Shown piece by piece: positions 35,097 to 44,887 of a stretch of 64,000 nucleotides of DNA (position 1 is its first letter; every line of letters starts with the position of its first letter). The stretch covers positions 1-64,000 of the forward strand of contig CASFAX010000004.1 in assembly GCA_949292945.1 (NCBI GenBank). Direction: 5' to 3'. Made by a program: the position numbers and the translations under genes. The notes below the pieces were generated by a model, which saw only the letters and a program-made list of their open reading frames with translations, made no database searches and had not been told where the DNA came from. The stretch comes from an uncultured Bacillota bacterium. Lineage in GTDB: Bacteria > Bacillota > Clostridia > Peptostreptococcales > Anaerovoracaceae.

Positions 35097-36383
35097 ATGA
35101 AGTTAGAACTTAGAAAGATCGCCATTAAGGACGTCTGCTTCGACAAGGAGTGCAAGATCGTCGACGGCTGTCTCCACGTTGATCCGGCAAAGCTGGAGGA
35201 TTTGGTTCTGGAAGACAGCAGAGTAAAGAGCGTATCATTTGACCTTGCCAGACCGGGAGAATCTGTGAGAATCGTACCGGTAAAGGATGTTATCGAGCCG
35301 AGAGCAAAGCTGGAAGGCGGAGAGGCGTTTCCTGGTCTCTTCAGAGAGGACATGCAGGAAGCAGGTGAAGGTATCACCTACGCCCTTTCAGGCTGCGCAG
35401 TAACTACCACCGGTCCTATCGTAGGATTCCAGGAGGGAGTAATCGACATGTCAGGCCCGGGCGCCGAGTACACCGTTTACTCTCAGCTGAATCACGTTGT
35501 TATGGTCATAGAGAAGCAGGACTACGTGGATCAGCACGACCATGAAGCTGTCGTAAGACTTGCTGGAATCAAGGTTGCGCGTTTCCTCGGAACCGTAGGC
35601 TTTGACTGCGAAGATTACGAAAGCGAATTTTACGAGTGGAAGAACATCGGAGAAAAGTACGCTGAGTATCCTGACCTTCCGAAGGTTGTATACGTATACA
35701 ACTGCATGGCTCAGGGACTTCTCCACGACACTTACTTCTACGGCAGAGATGCCAAAGTCATGGTTCCTACCATGATCACTCCGCTGGAAGTTATGGATGG
35801 AGCTCTCATTTCCGGAAACTGCGTATCTCCGGGATCCAAGACCACCACGTACATGCACCAGAACAACGCTGTTATAAAGGAACTCTTCAAGGTTCATGGA
35901 AAGGAAATCAATTTCGTCGGAATCGTTCTGAATCCTCTTATGACAACCCTTAAGGAGAAGTTCAGAGACAGAATGCTGACCGTAAGACAGGTTAAGATGC
36001 TGGGAGCTGACGGAGCCATAATTTCTCAGGAAGGCTTCGGAAATCCTACCACCGACCTTATGATAGTCTGCCAGGAGCTGGAGCAGAACGGAATAAAGAC
36101 CGTTCTCATCTCCAACGAGGACGCCGGTGTGGACGGCATGAGCGAACCGCTTCCTGACAGCGTACAGGAGGCTAACGCTATCGTATCCACAGGCAACTCC
36201 AACGCGACTGTAATGCTGCCTGCTATGGAGAAAACTATCGGAAACCTGAAGGATGTTGAAAGAGTCTGCGGAGGAAACGTAAACTCCATTCAGGAAGACG
36301 GAAGACTTCTTCTGGAGATACACGGCATCATGGGAAGCCATAATCTCCAGGGCAACACTAAGCTCGGCGCTGTAACTATCTAA
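35097..36383 (+). CDS. Reductase component B precursor subunit, GrdE/GrdG/GrdI type (copy 1)
   Basis: This 428-residue pro-protein of substrate-binding component B of glycine, sarcosine or betaine reductase includes PGESVRIVPVKDVIEPR and FQEGVIDMSGPGA. GALISGNCVS contains Cys242, the site at which such precursors are cleaved to create a pyruvoyl group that binds the amino substrate as a Schiff base. The second copy (56814) has Cys242 at the same position. Sequence alone does not tell me whether this copy serves glycine, sarcosine or betaine. The lack of the glycine riboswitch seen before copy 2 makes a non-glycine substrate plausible. Confidence 0.88.
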   Translation: MKLELRKIAIKDVCFDKECKIVDGCLHVDPAKLEDLVLEDSRVKSVSFDLARPGESVRIVPVKDVIEPRAKLEGGEAFPGLFREDMQEAGEGITYALSGCAVTTTGPIVGFQEGVIDMSGPGAEYTVYSQLNHVVMVIEKQDYVDQHDHEAVVRLAGIKVARFLGTVGFDCEDYESEFYEWKNIGEKYAEYPDLPKVVYVYNCMAQGLLHDTYFYGRDAKVMVPTMITPLEVMDGALISGNCVSPGSKTTTYMHQNNAVIKELFKVHGKEINFVGIVLNPLMTTLKEKFRDRMLTVRQVKMLGADGAIISQEGFGNPTTDLMIVCQELEQNGIKTVLISNEDAGVDGMSEPLPDSVQEANAIVSTGNSNATVMLPAMEKTIGNLKDVERVCGGNVNSIQEDGRLLLEIHGIMGSHNLQGNTKLGAVTI

Positions 36384-36407
36384 GTCTACCCAAGGGAGGA
36401 AATATAG

Positions 36408-37679
36408 ATGAAGAAGATTTTATTCTATACGAATCAGTTCTTCGGTCAGATAGGCGGAGAGGAAAAGGCGTATACTGAACCTTTTGTGGAAGAAGGCCCT
36501 AGAGGAAACGCCAACGCTTTTGCTCCTAAGATCGAAGGCGGAGAAATCGTTGCCACCATCGTGTGCGGCGATAACTATTTCGTTGAAAACGTTGATGCCT
36601 GCCTGGAATTCGTGAAGAAGCAGGTTGAAGAATACAAGCCGGACATCCTCATTGCAGGACCTGCATTTAACGCAGGACGTTTCGGTATAGCATGCTGCGA
36701 AGTGTGCAAATACGTTCACGCAAACTACGGCATTCCGTGCGTAACCGGACTCTACTGGGAGAATCCGGGCGTTGAGATGTACAAAGCCGACTGCTACATA
36801 ATGGAAGTGGGCAAATCCGCCGCTACCATAAGAAAGGCAGTTCCGCTGATCACAGGATTTGTGAACAAGCTCATCAGAGGCGACAAGCTGGGAACTCCTA
36901 AGCAGGAACACTACTATCCGAAGGGACAGAGAGTAAATGTGTTCCACGAGAAGAACGGTGCTGAAAGAGCGGTGGAAATGCTGGTAAAGAAACTTAAGGG
37001 CGAAGAGTACGAGACGGAGCTTGAGATTTCCGTATACGAGAAAGTGGATCCGGCTCCTCCTCTCAAGGATCTTTCAAAGGCGAAGATCGCCCTCTGCACT
37101 TCCGGCGGTATCGTGCCTTTCGGCAACCCTGATCACATGTTTGCGGCTACGGCAAAGTTCTGGAAGAAGTACAGCCTTGAAGGAAAAGATCGCCTTAACG
37201 CAGGCGAATTCGAGTCCGTTCACGCAGGATACGACCCTGTATATGCCAACGAGGATCCTAACAGAGTCGCTCCTTATGATGTTCTGAAAGAGCTGGAAAA
37301 GGAAGGCGTAATAGGATCGGTATACCCTTATCTCCTCACCACTACAGGAAATTCCACATCCGTTGCAGATGCTACCAGATTCGGTCAGGAAATGGCTCAG
37401 GATCTTCTCGCTGCAGGAGTGGACGGAGTTATCCTGACCAGCACATGAGGAACCTGCACACGTTGCGGTGCAACGATCGTTAAACAGATAGAAAAGGCAG
37501 GAATCCCTGCAACTCATATTTGTACAGTTACTCCTATTTCCAAGACCGTTGGAGCAGCCAGAATCTGCGGCGCTCAGGCTATTCCGTACCCTACGGGAGA
37601 CCCGCAGCTTCCTGAAGCAAAAGAGAAGGCAAGAAGACGTGAAATCGTAATGAACGCGCTTGAACTCCTTACTAAATAA
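36408..37679 (+). CDS. Selenoprotein reductase component B, GrdB/GrdF/GrdH type (copy 1)
   Basis: The 423-residue selenoprotein is encoded with an in-frame TGA at 37446-37448 (Sec347), read in the motif ILTST-U-GTCTRC; the same motif occurs in copy 2. Family segments are FYTNQFFGQIGGEEK, AGPAFNAGRFG and CTSGGIVPFGNPDH. After the TGA the frame continues to TAA at 37677-37679 with strong similarity to copy 2 (VTPIS.TVGA). A CGTTGC-GGT-GCAACG hairpin starts 15 nt after the first base of TGA, as expected for a bacterial SECIS. Sec attacks the substrate activated on the pyruvoyl subunit. It pairs with the preceding gene. Confidence 0.92.
37461..37475 (+). promoter_or_regulatory. SECIS hairpin core (copy 1)
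   Basis: A six-base-pair stem, CGTTGC/GCAACG, with loop GGT begins 12 nt after the Sec TGA. The identical hairpin lies at the same distance in the second grdB. SelB is expected to recognise it. Confidence 0.7.
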
Positions 37680-37706
37680 ATCCAACTTACTTACTAACCA
37701 AAACAG

Positions 37707-37747
37707 AGCGTCTTGCAATAGAAAATAATTGTAAGACGCTTTGTTTT
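37707..37747 (+). terminator. Terminator of the first grdE/grdB operon
   Basis: AGCGTCTTGCAAT pairs with ATTGTAAGACGCT and is followed by TTGTTTT. Confidence 0.88.
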
Positions 37748-37757
37748 AGTGTATAAT
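37729..37757 (+). promoter_or_regulatory. Promoter of the selC-selA-selB transcript
   Basis: TTGTAA (37729-37734) and TATAAT (37752-37757) are spaced 17 bp apart. The -35 overlaps the preceding terminator stem. Confidence 0.6.
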
Positions 37758-37842
37758 AGCTTAGGCGGTCGGCGGAAGTTACTTACGAGTTATTTATGAG
37801 CCGCCGAAAGCATAACATAATAACACGAATAATTTTTTCTAT

Positions 37843-37939
37843 GGGGGTAGATGGGTGCTGGTGTGCCCTCTGGTCTTCAAAACCAGTTTGAGGGGTTAGG
37901 AGCCTCTTAGGTGGGTTCGATTCCCACATACTCCCGCCA
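37843..37939 (+). tRNA. selC: tRNA-Sec (anticodon UCA)
   Basis: The 97 nt gene starts GGGGGTA, has anticodon TCA (37877-37879) in the loop CTTCAAA, a long variable arm, T-loop GGTTCGATTCC and encoded CCA. The long acceptor and extra arm fit selenocysteine tRNA rather than tRNA-Ser, and the UCA anticodon reads UGA. selA starts 21 bp later with no terminator between. Confidence 0.95.
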
Positions 37940-37959
37940 TTTTACTCATGGAGGAAATT

Positions 37960-39372
37960 ATGAACAAGGAAATAATAAGGAAACTTCCCAAGGTGGACGA
38001 GGTTTTAGGGACGGCTCAGGTAGCTGTATTTGAAGGCGTTCTTCCTCACGGACTCATTCTGGACACTGTAAGGGAGGTTTTGGATGAGAGGAGAACGGCT
38101 ATACTCGCAGGATGCGAAGTGGAGCCTTTTTTTGTTGGCCTGGAAGATGTTGCGGGAGATGTTGCTGCAAGGCTTTCGTCAAAGTGCGCAGGAAATCTTA
38201 AGCCGGTAATAAACGCTACCGGCGTAGTTCTTCATACCAATCTGGGAAGGGCGAGACTTTCTGAGGCTGCGCGGACGGCAGTTGACAGGGTGGCTTCATC
38301 CTACTGCAATCTGGAATACGACATAGAAAAGGGAAAGCGTGGCCACCGCCACGATCTGGTGGAGAAGATAATATGCAGGATAACGGGAGCGGAGGCTGCA
38401 ATGGCTGTAAACAACAACGCTGCCGCTACCATGCTCTGCCTTTCTGCCATGGGCCGGGGAAGGGAAGTCATAGTCTCCCGGGGCGAGCTGGTGGAGATAG
38501 GAGGCTCTTTTAGAGTTCCGGAGATCATGGAGGAAAGCGGATGCACACTGAGAGAGGTGGGAACCACCAATAAGACAAAGATATCCGATTACGAAAAGGC
38601 TGTCTGGGATGAGACGGCAGCTCTCATGAAGGTTCACACCAGCAATTACAGGATAATGGGTTTCACCGAGGACGTAAGCCTTTCCCAGCTGGTGAAGCTG
38701 GGCAGGGAGAAGAACCTTCCGGTAATATTCGACATGGGAAACGGCCTCATCGTGGACCTTTCCGGATACGGAATAGACGAGCCTAACGTTGAGGCAAGCC
38801 TTAAGACTGGAATAGACGTCATACTGTTCAGCGGAGATAAGCTTCTCGGCGGCCCTCAGTGCGGAATCATCGCCGGAAAGAAGGAGTACGTGGATATGAT
38901 GAAGCGTCATCCCCTCGCCCGGGCCTTCAGAGTGGACAAGATGACTCTTGCGGCTCTTGAGATGACCTTCAGAGCCTATTACGATAGAGATAAGGCTTTA
39001 AATGAAATACCGGTGCTCAAGGATATAACCGCATCTCCTGCGGAGCTTAAGATGAAAGCTGAAGCCTTTGCACAGAGAATAAGAGACGAAAAGGCCATAG
39101 ACGCAGAAATTGGCGTCGAGCCTATAGAAGATCAGGTAGGCGGAGGCTCGGCTCCTACGGTAAAGCTTAAAGGGTGGGCAGTGAGCCTGAAATCCGAAAG
39201 GGTAAAGCCGGAGAAGCTTGAAAGACTTCTCAGGAAGCAGGAGCCTGCCGCCATAATAAGGATGGGCCACGACAAAGCCTACTTGGACGTGCGCACTTTG
39301 GGCGATGATGACATGGACGTGCTCATGGGTCATCTGGCAAAAGTATTCGAAAAGGTCGGTGAGCAGAGATGA
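37960..39372 (+). CDS. selA: L-seryl-tRNA(Sec) selenium transferase
   Basis: This 470-residue PLP enzyme converts Ser-tRNA(Sec) to Sec-tRNA(Sec) using selenophosphate. Motifs include VINATGVVLHTNLGRARLS, YDIEKGKRGHRHD, MAVNNNAAAT and the PLP-lysine region FSGDKLLGGPQCGII. I start at ATG 37960 because GGAGG lies just inside the alternative ATG at 37948. It overlaps selB by 4 bp, so the two are translationally coupled. selD is not in the window. Confidence 0.95.
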   Translation: MNKEIIRKLPKVDEVLGTAQVAVFEGVLPHGLILDTVREVLDERRTAILAGCEVEPFFVGLEDVAGDVAARLSSKCAGNLKPVINATGVVLHTNLGRARLSEAARTAVDRVASSYCNLEYDIEKGKRGHRHDLVEKIICRITGAEAAMAVNNNAAATMLCLSAMGRGREVIVSRGELVEIGGSFRVPEIMEESGCTLREVGTTNKTKISDYEKAVWDETAALMKVHTSNYRIMGFTEDVSLSQLVKLGREKNLPVIFDMGNGLIVDLSGYGIDEPNVEASLKTGIDVILFSGDKLLGGPQCGIIAGKKEYVDMMKRHPLARAFRVDKMTLAALEMTFRAYYDRDKALNEIPVLKDITASPAELKMKAEAFAQRIRDEKAIDAEIGVEPIEDQVGGGSAPTVKLKGWAVSLKSERVKPEKLERLLRKQEPAAIIRMGHDKAYLDVRTLGDDDMDVLMGHLAKVFEKVGEQR

Positions 39373-41282
39373 AAAACGTCATAATCGGCACGGCAGGCCA
39401 CGTGGATCACGGCAAAACCTGCCTCATAAAGGCCCTTACGGGCATGGACACCGACAGGCTGAAAGAAGAGAAGAAGAGGGGCATAACCATAGAAAACGGG
39501 TTTGCCGACATGCTCTACGGCGACTATAACATAAGCATCATCGACGTTCCCGGCCACGAGAAGTTCGTTAAGAATATGCTGGCAGGCATCGGCGGAATAG
39601 ATCTGGTGCTTCTCATAATAGGTCTCGACGAGGGAATCATGCCTCAGACTGCGGAGCACTTTGACATACTGAAGATGCTTAAGATAAAGCGTGGTATCGT
39701 GGTTCTGACAAAGGACGATCTGGTGGAAGACGAGGACTGGAAAGACCTGGTCGAAGAGGACGTAAAGGAGTTTCTGAAAGGCTCCTTTATGGAAAACGCT
39801 CCCATCATCAGGGTGTCATCCTACACCGGAAAGAACATAGAGGAGCTGAAGAATCTCATAGGCGAGGAGCTTGACAGGCTGCCGGAAAGGGCGGTTCTTC
39901 CTCACGGTTTCAGACTGCCTGTCGACAGGGTGTTTACCATCGAAGGCCACGGGACTGTAATAACGGGAACCCTTTTGGAAGGAAGCGTGGCTCCCGGCGA
40001 TGAAGTGGAAATATACCCTGAGGAATCTGTAGTCAAAGTGAGAAACGTTCAGGTTCACGGTGAAAACACGGACAGAGCCTATGCCGGACAGAGGACGGCC
40101 ATAAATCTTGCCGGAGTTAAAAAGACGGACATAAACAGAGGAGACGTTCTGGCTGCGCCGGACTCTCTTGAAAATTCCATGATGCTTGATGCGGCAGTGG
40201 AAATGTTTGCAGATACAAAGAGAACCCTTCTCGACGGAAGCCGGGTTCACTTCTACTGCGGATCTTCGGAAAGCCTTGCAAAGGTGGTTCTCATGGACAG
40301 GGAATTCCTGGACGGAGGAAGCCGGGGATACGCTCAGCTTCGCCTTGAAACTCCTGTAGCAGTGAAAAAGGGAGACCGGTTCATAATAAGGTTCTATTCC
40401 CCTGTCGAGTCCATCGGCGGAGGGGTGATTCTCGATGCAGACCCTGCAAAGCACAAGAGAAACGACAAATCCGTAATAGACGATATGAAGATAAAGGAGA
40501 CGGGAAGCCTTAAGGATGTGCTGGCCGTCGAGGCCAGAGAGGCAGGTCAGAGCATGCTGTCCCTTGAAAAGGCTGCAATAAGGCTTTCATCGCCTTTAAG
40601 CGATGTGACAAAAGCTGCGGAAGAGCTTATGGCTGAAGGGGTGCTCTGCGCCATGCCGTCAGACGCCGGAACGTACGTCCACAGCGGATACGTGGAAAAA
40701 GTGAGAGAAGCTGCGGAAGAAATACTGAACTCCTATCATGGAGAAAATCCTCTGTCGCCGGGAATGGACAGGGAGGAATTCAGAAGCAGACTTATTCAGA
40801 GGCTTCGCATAGCCGATCCGAAAACTGCCGAGGCTATGATATCCATGCTGGCAGACGACGGAAAGCTGAAAATCTCGGAGGTAAGCGTAGCTCTTGCTGA
40901 TTTTGAGGTGGAATATACCCCTGAGCACGAGAAGATGCGGGACGAGATACTGAAAGCGTATAAGGATGCAGGCTTTGAGATGCCAAAGACGGAAGACGTG
41001 GCGGCAGGATTTAAGGACGCGGTATCGGCAGGCCATATAATCGAAGCCCTCTGCGCCGGAGGACCCCTTGCAAGGGTAAGCTACCAGTACTGCATCGACA
41101 GGGAAAAGTATGATAAAGCTGTGGAAATCGTCAGGTCTGAAATCGCGTCAAAGGGTGAAATCACCCTGGGAGAGTTCAGAGATGCCATTGGGGTTTCCAG
41201 AAAGTACGCAGTGGAGATATTGGAGCATTTTGATAAGATAAAGCTGACCAGAAAAGTCGGCGATTCCAGAGTTCTTTATTAG
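39369..41282 (+). CDS. selB: Selenocysteine-specific elongation factor
   Basis: The 637-residue EF-Tu-like GTPase delivers Sec-tRNA(Sec) to UGA codons marked by a SECIS. G1 GHVDHGKT (about 10-17), G2 GITIENGFA, G3 DVPGHEKF and G4 LTKDDL are present. The C-terminal half (about 370-637) consists of winged-helix domains that bind the SECIS hairpin, with SLKDVLAVEAREAGQ and RKYAVEILEHFDK. The start overlaps the selA stop. A LysR regulator follows 15 bp later. Confidence 0.96.
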   Translation: MKNVIIGTAGHVDHGKTCLIKALTGMDTDRLKEEKKRGITIENGFADMLYGDYNISIIDVPGHEKFVKNMLAGIGGIDLVLLIIGLDEGIMPQTAEHFDILKMLKIKRGIVVLTKDDLVEDEDWKDLVEEDVKEFLKGSFMENAPIIRVSSYTGKNIEELKNLIGEELDRLPERAVLPHGFRLPVDRVFTIEGHGTVITGTLLEGSVAPGDEVEIYPEESVVKVRNVQVHGENTDRAYAGQRTAINLAGVKKTDINRGDVLAAPDSLENSMMLDAAVEMFADTKRTLLDGSRVHFYCGSSESLAKVVLMDREFLDGGSRGYAQLRLETPVAVKKGDRFIIRFYSPVESIGGGVILDADPAKHKRNDKSVIDDMKIKETGSLKDVLAVEAREAGQSMLSLEKAAIRLSSPLSDVTKAAEELMAEGVLCAMPSDAGTYVHSGYVEKVREAAEEILNSYHGENPLSPGMDREEFRSRLIQRLRIADPKTAEAMISMLADDGKLKISEVSVALADFEVEYTPEHEKMRDEILKAYKDAGFEMPKTEDVAAGFKDAVSAGHIIEALCAGGPLARVSYQYCIDREKYDKAVEIVRSEIASKGEITLGEFRDAIGVSRKYAVEILEHFDKIKLTRKVGDSRVLY

Positions 41283-41297
41283 AGCGGAGGTTGGAAA

Positions 41298-42197
41298 ATG
41301 GAATTTAAACAGATTGAAGCTTTTGTAAACGTGGTGAAACATAAGAGTTTCTCAAAGGCTGCGGATGCCACCTTCCTGACTCAGCCTACCATAAGCGCCC
41401 ATGTGAGCGCCCTGGAAAAGGAGCTGGGCTGCGTCCTAATCGAAAGGATGGGAAGAGAATCCGTCCCGACAAAAGCGGGAATGGAATTTTACAGGTACGC
41501 CGTGGACATGGTAAACAGCAGGGAAGCTGCCATAAGCGCCGTAGGAAGAGGCGGGGAAAAAGCGGGAGCAGTAATAGAGATACAGGCATCAGGCATTCCG
41601 GGACAGTACATCGTTCCAAATCTCATGGCGGGCTTTTCCGCTAGACACCCCGGCGTCAGATTCTATATGGAAATTTCGGACAGCAGGGAAGCCGCTGAAA
41701 GCGTAATAAACCACAAGGGTGAAATAGGTTTTACCGGAGAAAACCGCAGAAACAACAGGCTGATTTACCAGATGATAGGAAGAGAAAAGTCCCTCCTCAT
41801 AACGCCGAACCTCCCGGATTACGACGGTATTACCGGGGAAGACGGAAAAGTCCTCCTTGAGAAACTAAGCGAAGAGCGTTTTCTCTGGAGAGAAGACGGC
41901 TCGGCCACCAGGGAACTCTTTGAGGAAAAGTACAGAAAGGAAACGGGAAAGACACTGAGAGCAGTTGCCACCATCAACGACGTCGAATCCATAAAGCAGT
42001 GCGTGGCGGCAGGCCTCGGCGTATCGGTGGTCTCCGCCGCCGCACTGGATGAGGGCGATGAGGCGGCAGGCAGACTCCGCGCTCTTGAAATAGGCGACGA
42101 ATTCACCAGAGAGTTCTACATGATATACAGAAAAAGCGGCGTCCTGTCACCGGCCGCCGCAGAGTTTATAAAGTATGTGGAGTCGGAAGTCTGTTAG
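41298..42197 (+). CDS. LysR-family regulator in the selenium operon
   Basis: The 299-residue LysR protein has an N-terminal winged helix (FVNVVKHKSFSKAADATFLTQPTISAHVSALEKELG, residues about 9-43) and a two-lobed effector domain (about 90-299). It lies 15 bp after selB on the same strand. LysR regulators beside Sec machinery form a recognised group associated with selenium metabolism; the effector is unknown. Its stop overlaps by 4 bp the stop of the convergent sigma-54 activator gene. Confidence 0.88.
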   Translation: MEFKQIEAFVNVVKHKSFSKAADATFLTQPTISAHVSALEKELGCVLIERMGRESVPTKAGMEFYRYAVDMVNSREAAISAVGRGGEKAGAVIEIQASGIPGQYIVPNLMAGFSARHPGVRFYMEISDSREAAESVINHKGEIGFTGENRRNNRLIYQMIGREKSLLITPNLPDYDGITGEDGKVLLEKLSEERFLWREDGSATRELFEEKYRKETGKTLRAVATINDVESIKQCVAAGLGVSVVSAAALDEGDEAAGRLRALEIGDEFTREFYMIYRKSGVLSPAAAEFIKYVESEVC

Positions 42198-43618
42198 AGA
42201 TGTATGTCCAGGACCTTCATGCGGTAGCTGAGCTTCTGAGGAGACATTTCCAGCTTTCGTGCCGCGGCTGAAAGAGTTTTTTCTTCTCTTATAGCGGATC
42301 TGATGATGTGCGCTTCGAAGTCCTTCAGAAGTCTTTCCAGATTTACCGTTTCGCTTCCCGAAATATAGTATCCGGAAAAGAGGGACGTGTTATCCGGATG
42401 GCGGTTTACCTCGGATTGGAAACTGCCATGCTCATCGCGTGAAGAAATTATGCTGCTTCCCGATGATTCTGAGATGATCCGGTGTTCCGCCATGTACTTT
42501 TGCAGGATCTCCGCAGATATGTAATCCCCGGTTTCGATATTGAAAGCGCTTTCCAGCATGTTTTCAAGCTCTCTGACGTTGCCTGGCCAGCGATAGTTCA
42601 TCATGGAGATGTAAGCATCAGGTTCAAGGCCCTTAATACTGCGAAGCATCTTTTTGTTCAGCTTTTCCACGAAGTGCCGGGAAAGCTTTGGGATATCCTC
42701 TTTTCGCTCTCGCAAAGGTGGTATGGAAATTCTGGCGATGTTAAGGCGGTAGTAAAGGTCTTTTCGAAGCCTTCCTTCGTTGACCAGAGTTTCCGGCACT
42801 TCATTTGTTGCAACTATAAGTCTTACATCAAAATAGTGGTCGCGCTCGCCGCCTATGCGGCGGGTTTTCTTTTCTTCTATTATGTTCAGGAGTTTAGACT
42901 GAAGCTCAACGCTCATGGAGTTTATCTCGTCCAGAAATATGGTTCCTCCATCAGCCATTTCAAAGAGTCCGGCTTTCGTCTCAGCTCCCGTGAAGCTGCC
43001 TCTTTCTACTCCGAAGAGGAGGCTTTCAAGGAGAGTTGCGGGTATGGCCGCGCAGTTTTGGGAGATAAAAGGATAGTTTCGCCTTTTCCCTTCCGAGTGT
43101 ATGGATTCAGCTACGAGTTTCTTTCCTGTTCCCGTTTCACCGAAAATCAGCGTGTTGGAGTCCGAGTTGCTTAAAAGGGCGATTTCCTTCTTCAGCTGAA
43201 TCATCTGAGGGTTTATGGTTATTATGTCTTTCAGGCAGTAGAGGTGTTCCACGATATATTCGTTGGTGGAAATATCCTTAAGGTGTAGAATTCTTATAAG
43301 CAGTATTCGGGAATGCCATGATACGAGGCTTCCCGGTACATCTATGAACATTCCGGTAAACGAGAATTCGTAGTTTCTGAAACGGCAGCTCTGAACAGGT
43401 ATATCGACCTCGGAGGATTCGGGTATCTCTGAAAAAGAAGAGGCTATATTCTGCCCCATAAGGTATTCCGAAAGCTCACGGGGAAACTTTTTGTCCATAG
43501 GTGCAAACCACCTGATCTCGCTTATAACGTCGTTTTCATCTATGCCGAAGAATCCGTGAAACGACGAGGAGTATCCGGATATTAAATTTTCTGCTTCTGC
43601 CTTTAAATTTCTGTCCAT
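42194..43618 (-). CDS. Sigma-54-dependent activator divergent from opp2
   Basis: The 474-residue enhancer-binding protein has an N-terminal sensor-like region (about 1-135) that I cannot assign with confidence, though it may be a divergent PAS. The AAA+ domain has Walker A GETGTGKK (160-167), GSFTGA (207-212), Walker B TIFLDE and arginine-finger region RKDLYYRLNIARISIPPLRERKED. The C-terminal Fis-type HTH is KTLSAAARKLEMSPQKLSYRM. It is transcribed away from the second peptide importer, whose promoter is a -24/-12 element, so it is the likely direct activator of opp2. Confidence 0.92.
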   Translation of the reverse strand: MDRNLKAEAENLISGYSSSFHGFFGIDENDVISEIRWFAPMDKKFPRELSEYLMGQNIASSFSEIPESSEVDIPVQSCRFRNYEFSFTGMFIDVPGSLVSWHSRILLIRILHLKDISTNEYIVEHLYCLKDIITINPQMIQLKKEIALLSNSDSNTLIFGETGTGKKLVAESIHSEGKRRNYPFISQNCAAIPATLLESLLFGVERGSFTGAETKAGLFEMADGGTIFLDEINSMSVELQSKLLNIIEEKKTRRIGGERDHYFDVRLIVATNEVPETLVNEGRLRKDLYYRLNIARISIPPLRERKEDIPKLSRHFVEKLNKKMLRSIKGLEPDAYISMMNYRWPGNVRELENMLESAFNIETGDYISAEILQKYMAEHRIISESSGSSIISSRDEHGSFQSEVNRHPDNTSLFSGYYISGSETVNLERLLKDFEAHIIRSAIREEKTLSAAARKLEMSPQKLSYRMKVLDIHL

Positions 43619-43698
43619 CTTGCCTAAATCCTTTTCAAAAATTCTATAGATTTTACCTATGAATTATATAGTATCCATCCGAATTGATCAATATCTTT

Positions 43699-43728
43699 AA
43701 AAATTCTTTTAAAGTGTAAAGAATTTTT
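43699..43728. promoter_or_regulatory. Upstream activator site of opp2 (30 bp palindrome)
   Basis: AAAAATTCTTT and AAAGAATTTTT are perfect 11 bp arms around an 8 bp centre, about 110 bp before the -24 element. A second palindrome ATTGATCAAT lies at about 43683-43692. Both differ from the GACAA-N4-TTGTC site of the grd promoters. Confidence 0.6.
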
Positions 43729-43838
43729 GAAAACAATCTTAAAAATTTTTAAATATATTTTGAGAGAAGAGGGGGAATTATGTGAAATAACGGGTAAATA
43801 TGGGGGCTTAATGACTATTTTAAGATGACCGGAAAAAA

Positions 43839-43854
43839 TGGCACATGGTTTGCT
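43839..43854 (+). promoter_or_regulatory. Sigma-54 promoter of opp2
   Basis: TGGCAC-N5-TTGCT is a consensus -24/-12 element, 56 bp before the first gene of the importer. Confidence 0.9.
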
Positions 43855-43909
43855 TATATTTAAAGGCACAGGGTAGGGGATTATGACACGGACAATCTGG
43901 AGGTGAAAC

Positions 43910-44875
43910 GTGAAAAGGTTTATTTGCAGGCGATTGATAACGGGAATACTTACCATATTTATTGTATTCGTTTTAAACTTCCTCCTCATACAGGCTGCGC
44001 CGGGAAGCCCGGTAACAACGCTGATGGGTAAGGAAAACCATGACCCTGAAATCAGAGCCATGCTTGAAGAAAAATACGGATTCGACCAGCCAATCATCGT
44101 TCAGCTGGGCAGACAGCTGGAGATGCTGTTTCATGGCGATCTGGGAGATTCCATAATACAGAACAGACCTGTAGGCGAGATGATAGGAGAAAAGCTGGGT
44201 CCTACTATAGTTCTGGGTCTTACCAGCGCCCTTCTTGCACTTATAATAGGTACGCTGCTCGGCGTTATGGCGGCCAGGAAAGAGGGTAAACCTGTCGACA
44301 TAGCGGTGTCTGGAACGCAGTATGTATTCAGTGCCATGCCTCAGTTCTGGCTGGGACTTATGCTCATAATCGTCTTTTCGTCGAATTTGGGTATATTCCC
44401 GTCCTACGGAATGACTGACGCCAGAGCGAACTACACCGGAATACAGTACGTCCTGGATGTCCTGTATCACATGTGCCTGCCGGCCATTACGCTCACCCTT
44501 ACTCTCATACCTCAGTATTTCAAGATAGCAAAGTCGTCGGTGCTTCAGGTAACAAATGAAGAGTTTATCCAGACCTTTAAGGCAGCAGGCATGCCTGTAA
44601 AACAGATATTCAGGAAATACATCCTCAGAAATGCGATCCTGCCGACGGTGACGATTTTCGGTATATCCATGGCCTACCTCCTCACCGGCGTAATGCTTAT
44701 TGAAATAGTATTCGCATGGCCGGGCATGGGAAGACTGATGATGACAGCCATCAATCAGAGAGATTATCCTACCCTTATAGGAATAAATCTCATAATGGCC
44801 ATATCGGTGGCGGTAGTTATGCTCATAGTGGATATAATCTACGCTAAGCTGGATCCGAGAATCCGTTACGAATAG
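43910..44875 (+). CDS. Peptide ABC transporter permease OppB type (opp2)
   Basis: The 321-residue permease has six hydrophobic segments, IQAAPGSPVTTLMG near residue 25 and the EAA loop EEFIQTFKAAGMPVKQIFRKYILRNA near residue 215. It is a paralogue of the opp1 permease. Translation starts at GTG 43910 with GGAGGTG upstream. It is the first gene of a five-gene importer operon under sigma-54 control, with the binding protein placed last instead of first. Confidence 0.9.
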   Translation: MKRFICRRLITGILTIFIVFVLNFLLIQAAPGSPVTTLMGKENHDPEIRAMLEEKYGFDQPIIVQLGRQLEMLFHGDLGDSIIQNRPVGEMIGEKLGPTIVLGLTSALLALIIGTLLGVMAARKEGKPVDIAVSGTQYVFSAMPQFWLGLMLIIVFSSNLGIFPSYGMTDARANYTGIQYVLDVLYHMCLPAITLTLTLIPQYFKIAKSSVLQVTNEEFIQTFKAAGMPVKQIFRKYILRNAILPTVTIFGISMAYLLTGVMLIEIVFAWPGMGRLMMTAINQRDYPTLIGINLIMAISVAVVMLIVDIIYAKLDPRIRYE

Positions 44876-44887
44876 ATCGAGGTGGAT

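Noticed and set aside
37446..37448. Nonsense mutation or frameshift in the first grdB-like gene
   Set aside because: The frame and similarity continue to 37679, the TGA sits in the conserved ILTST-U-GTCTRC context, a SECIS-like hairpin follows and the Sec machinery lies next door.
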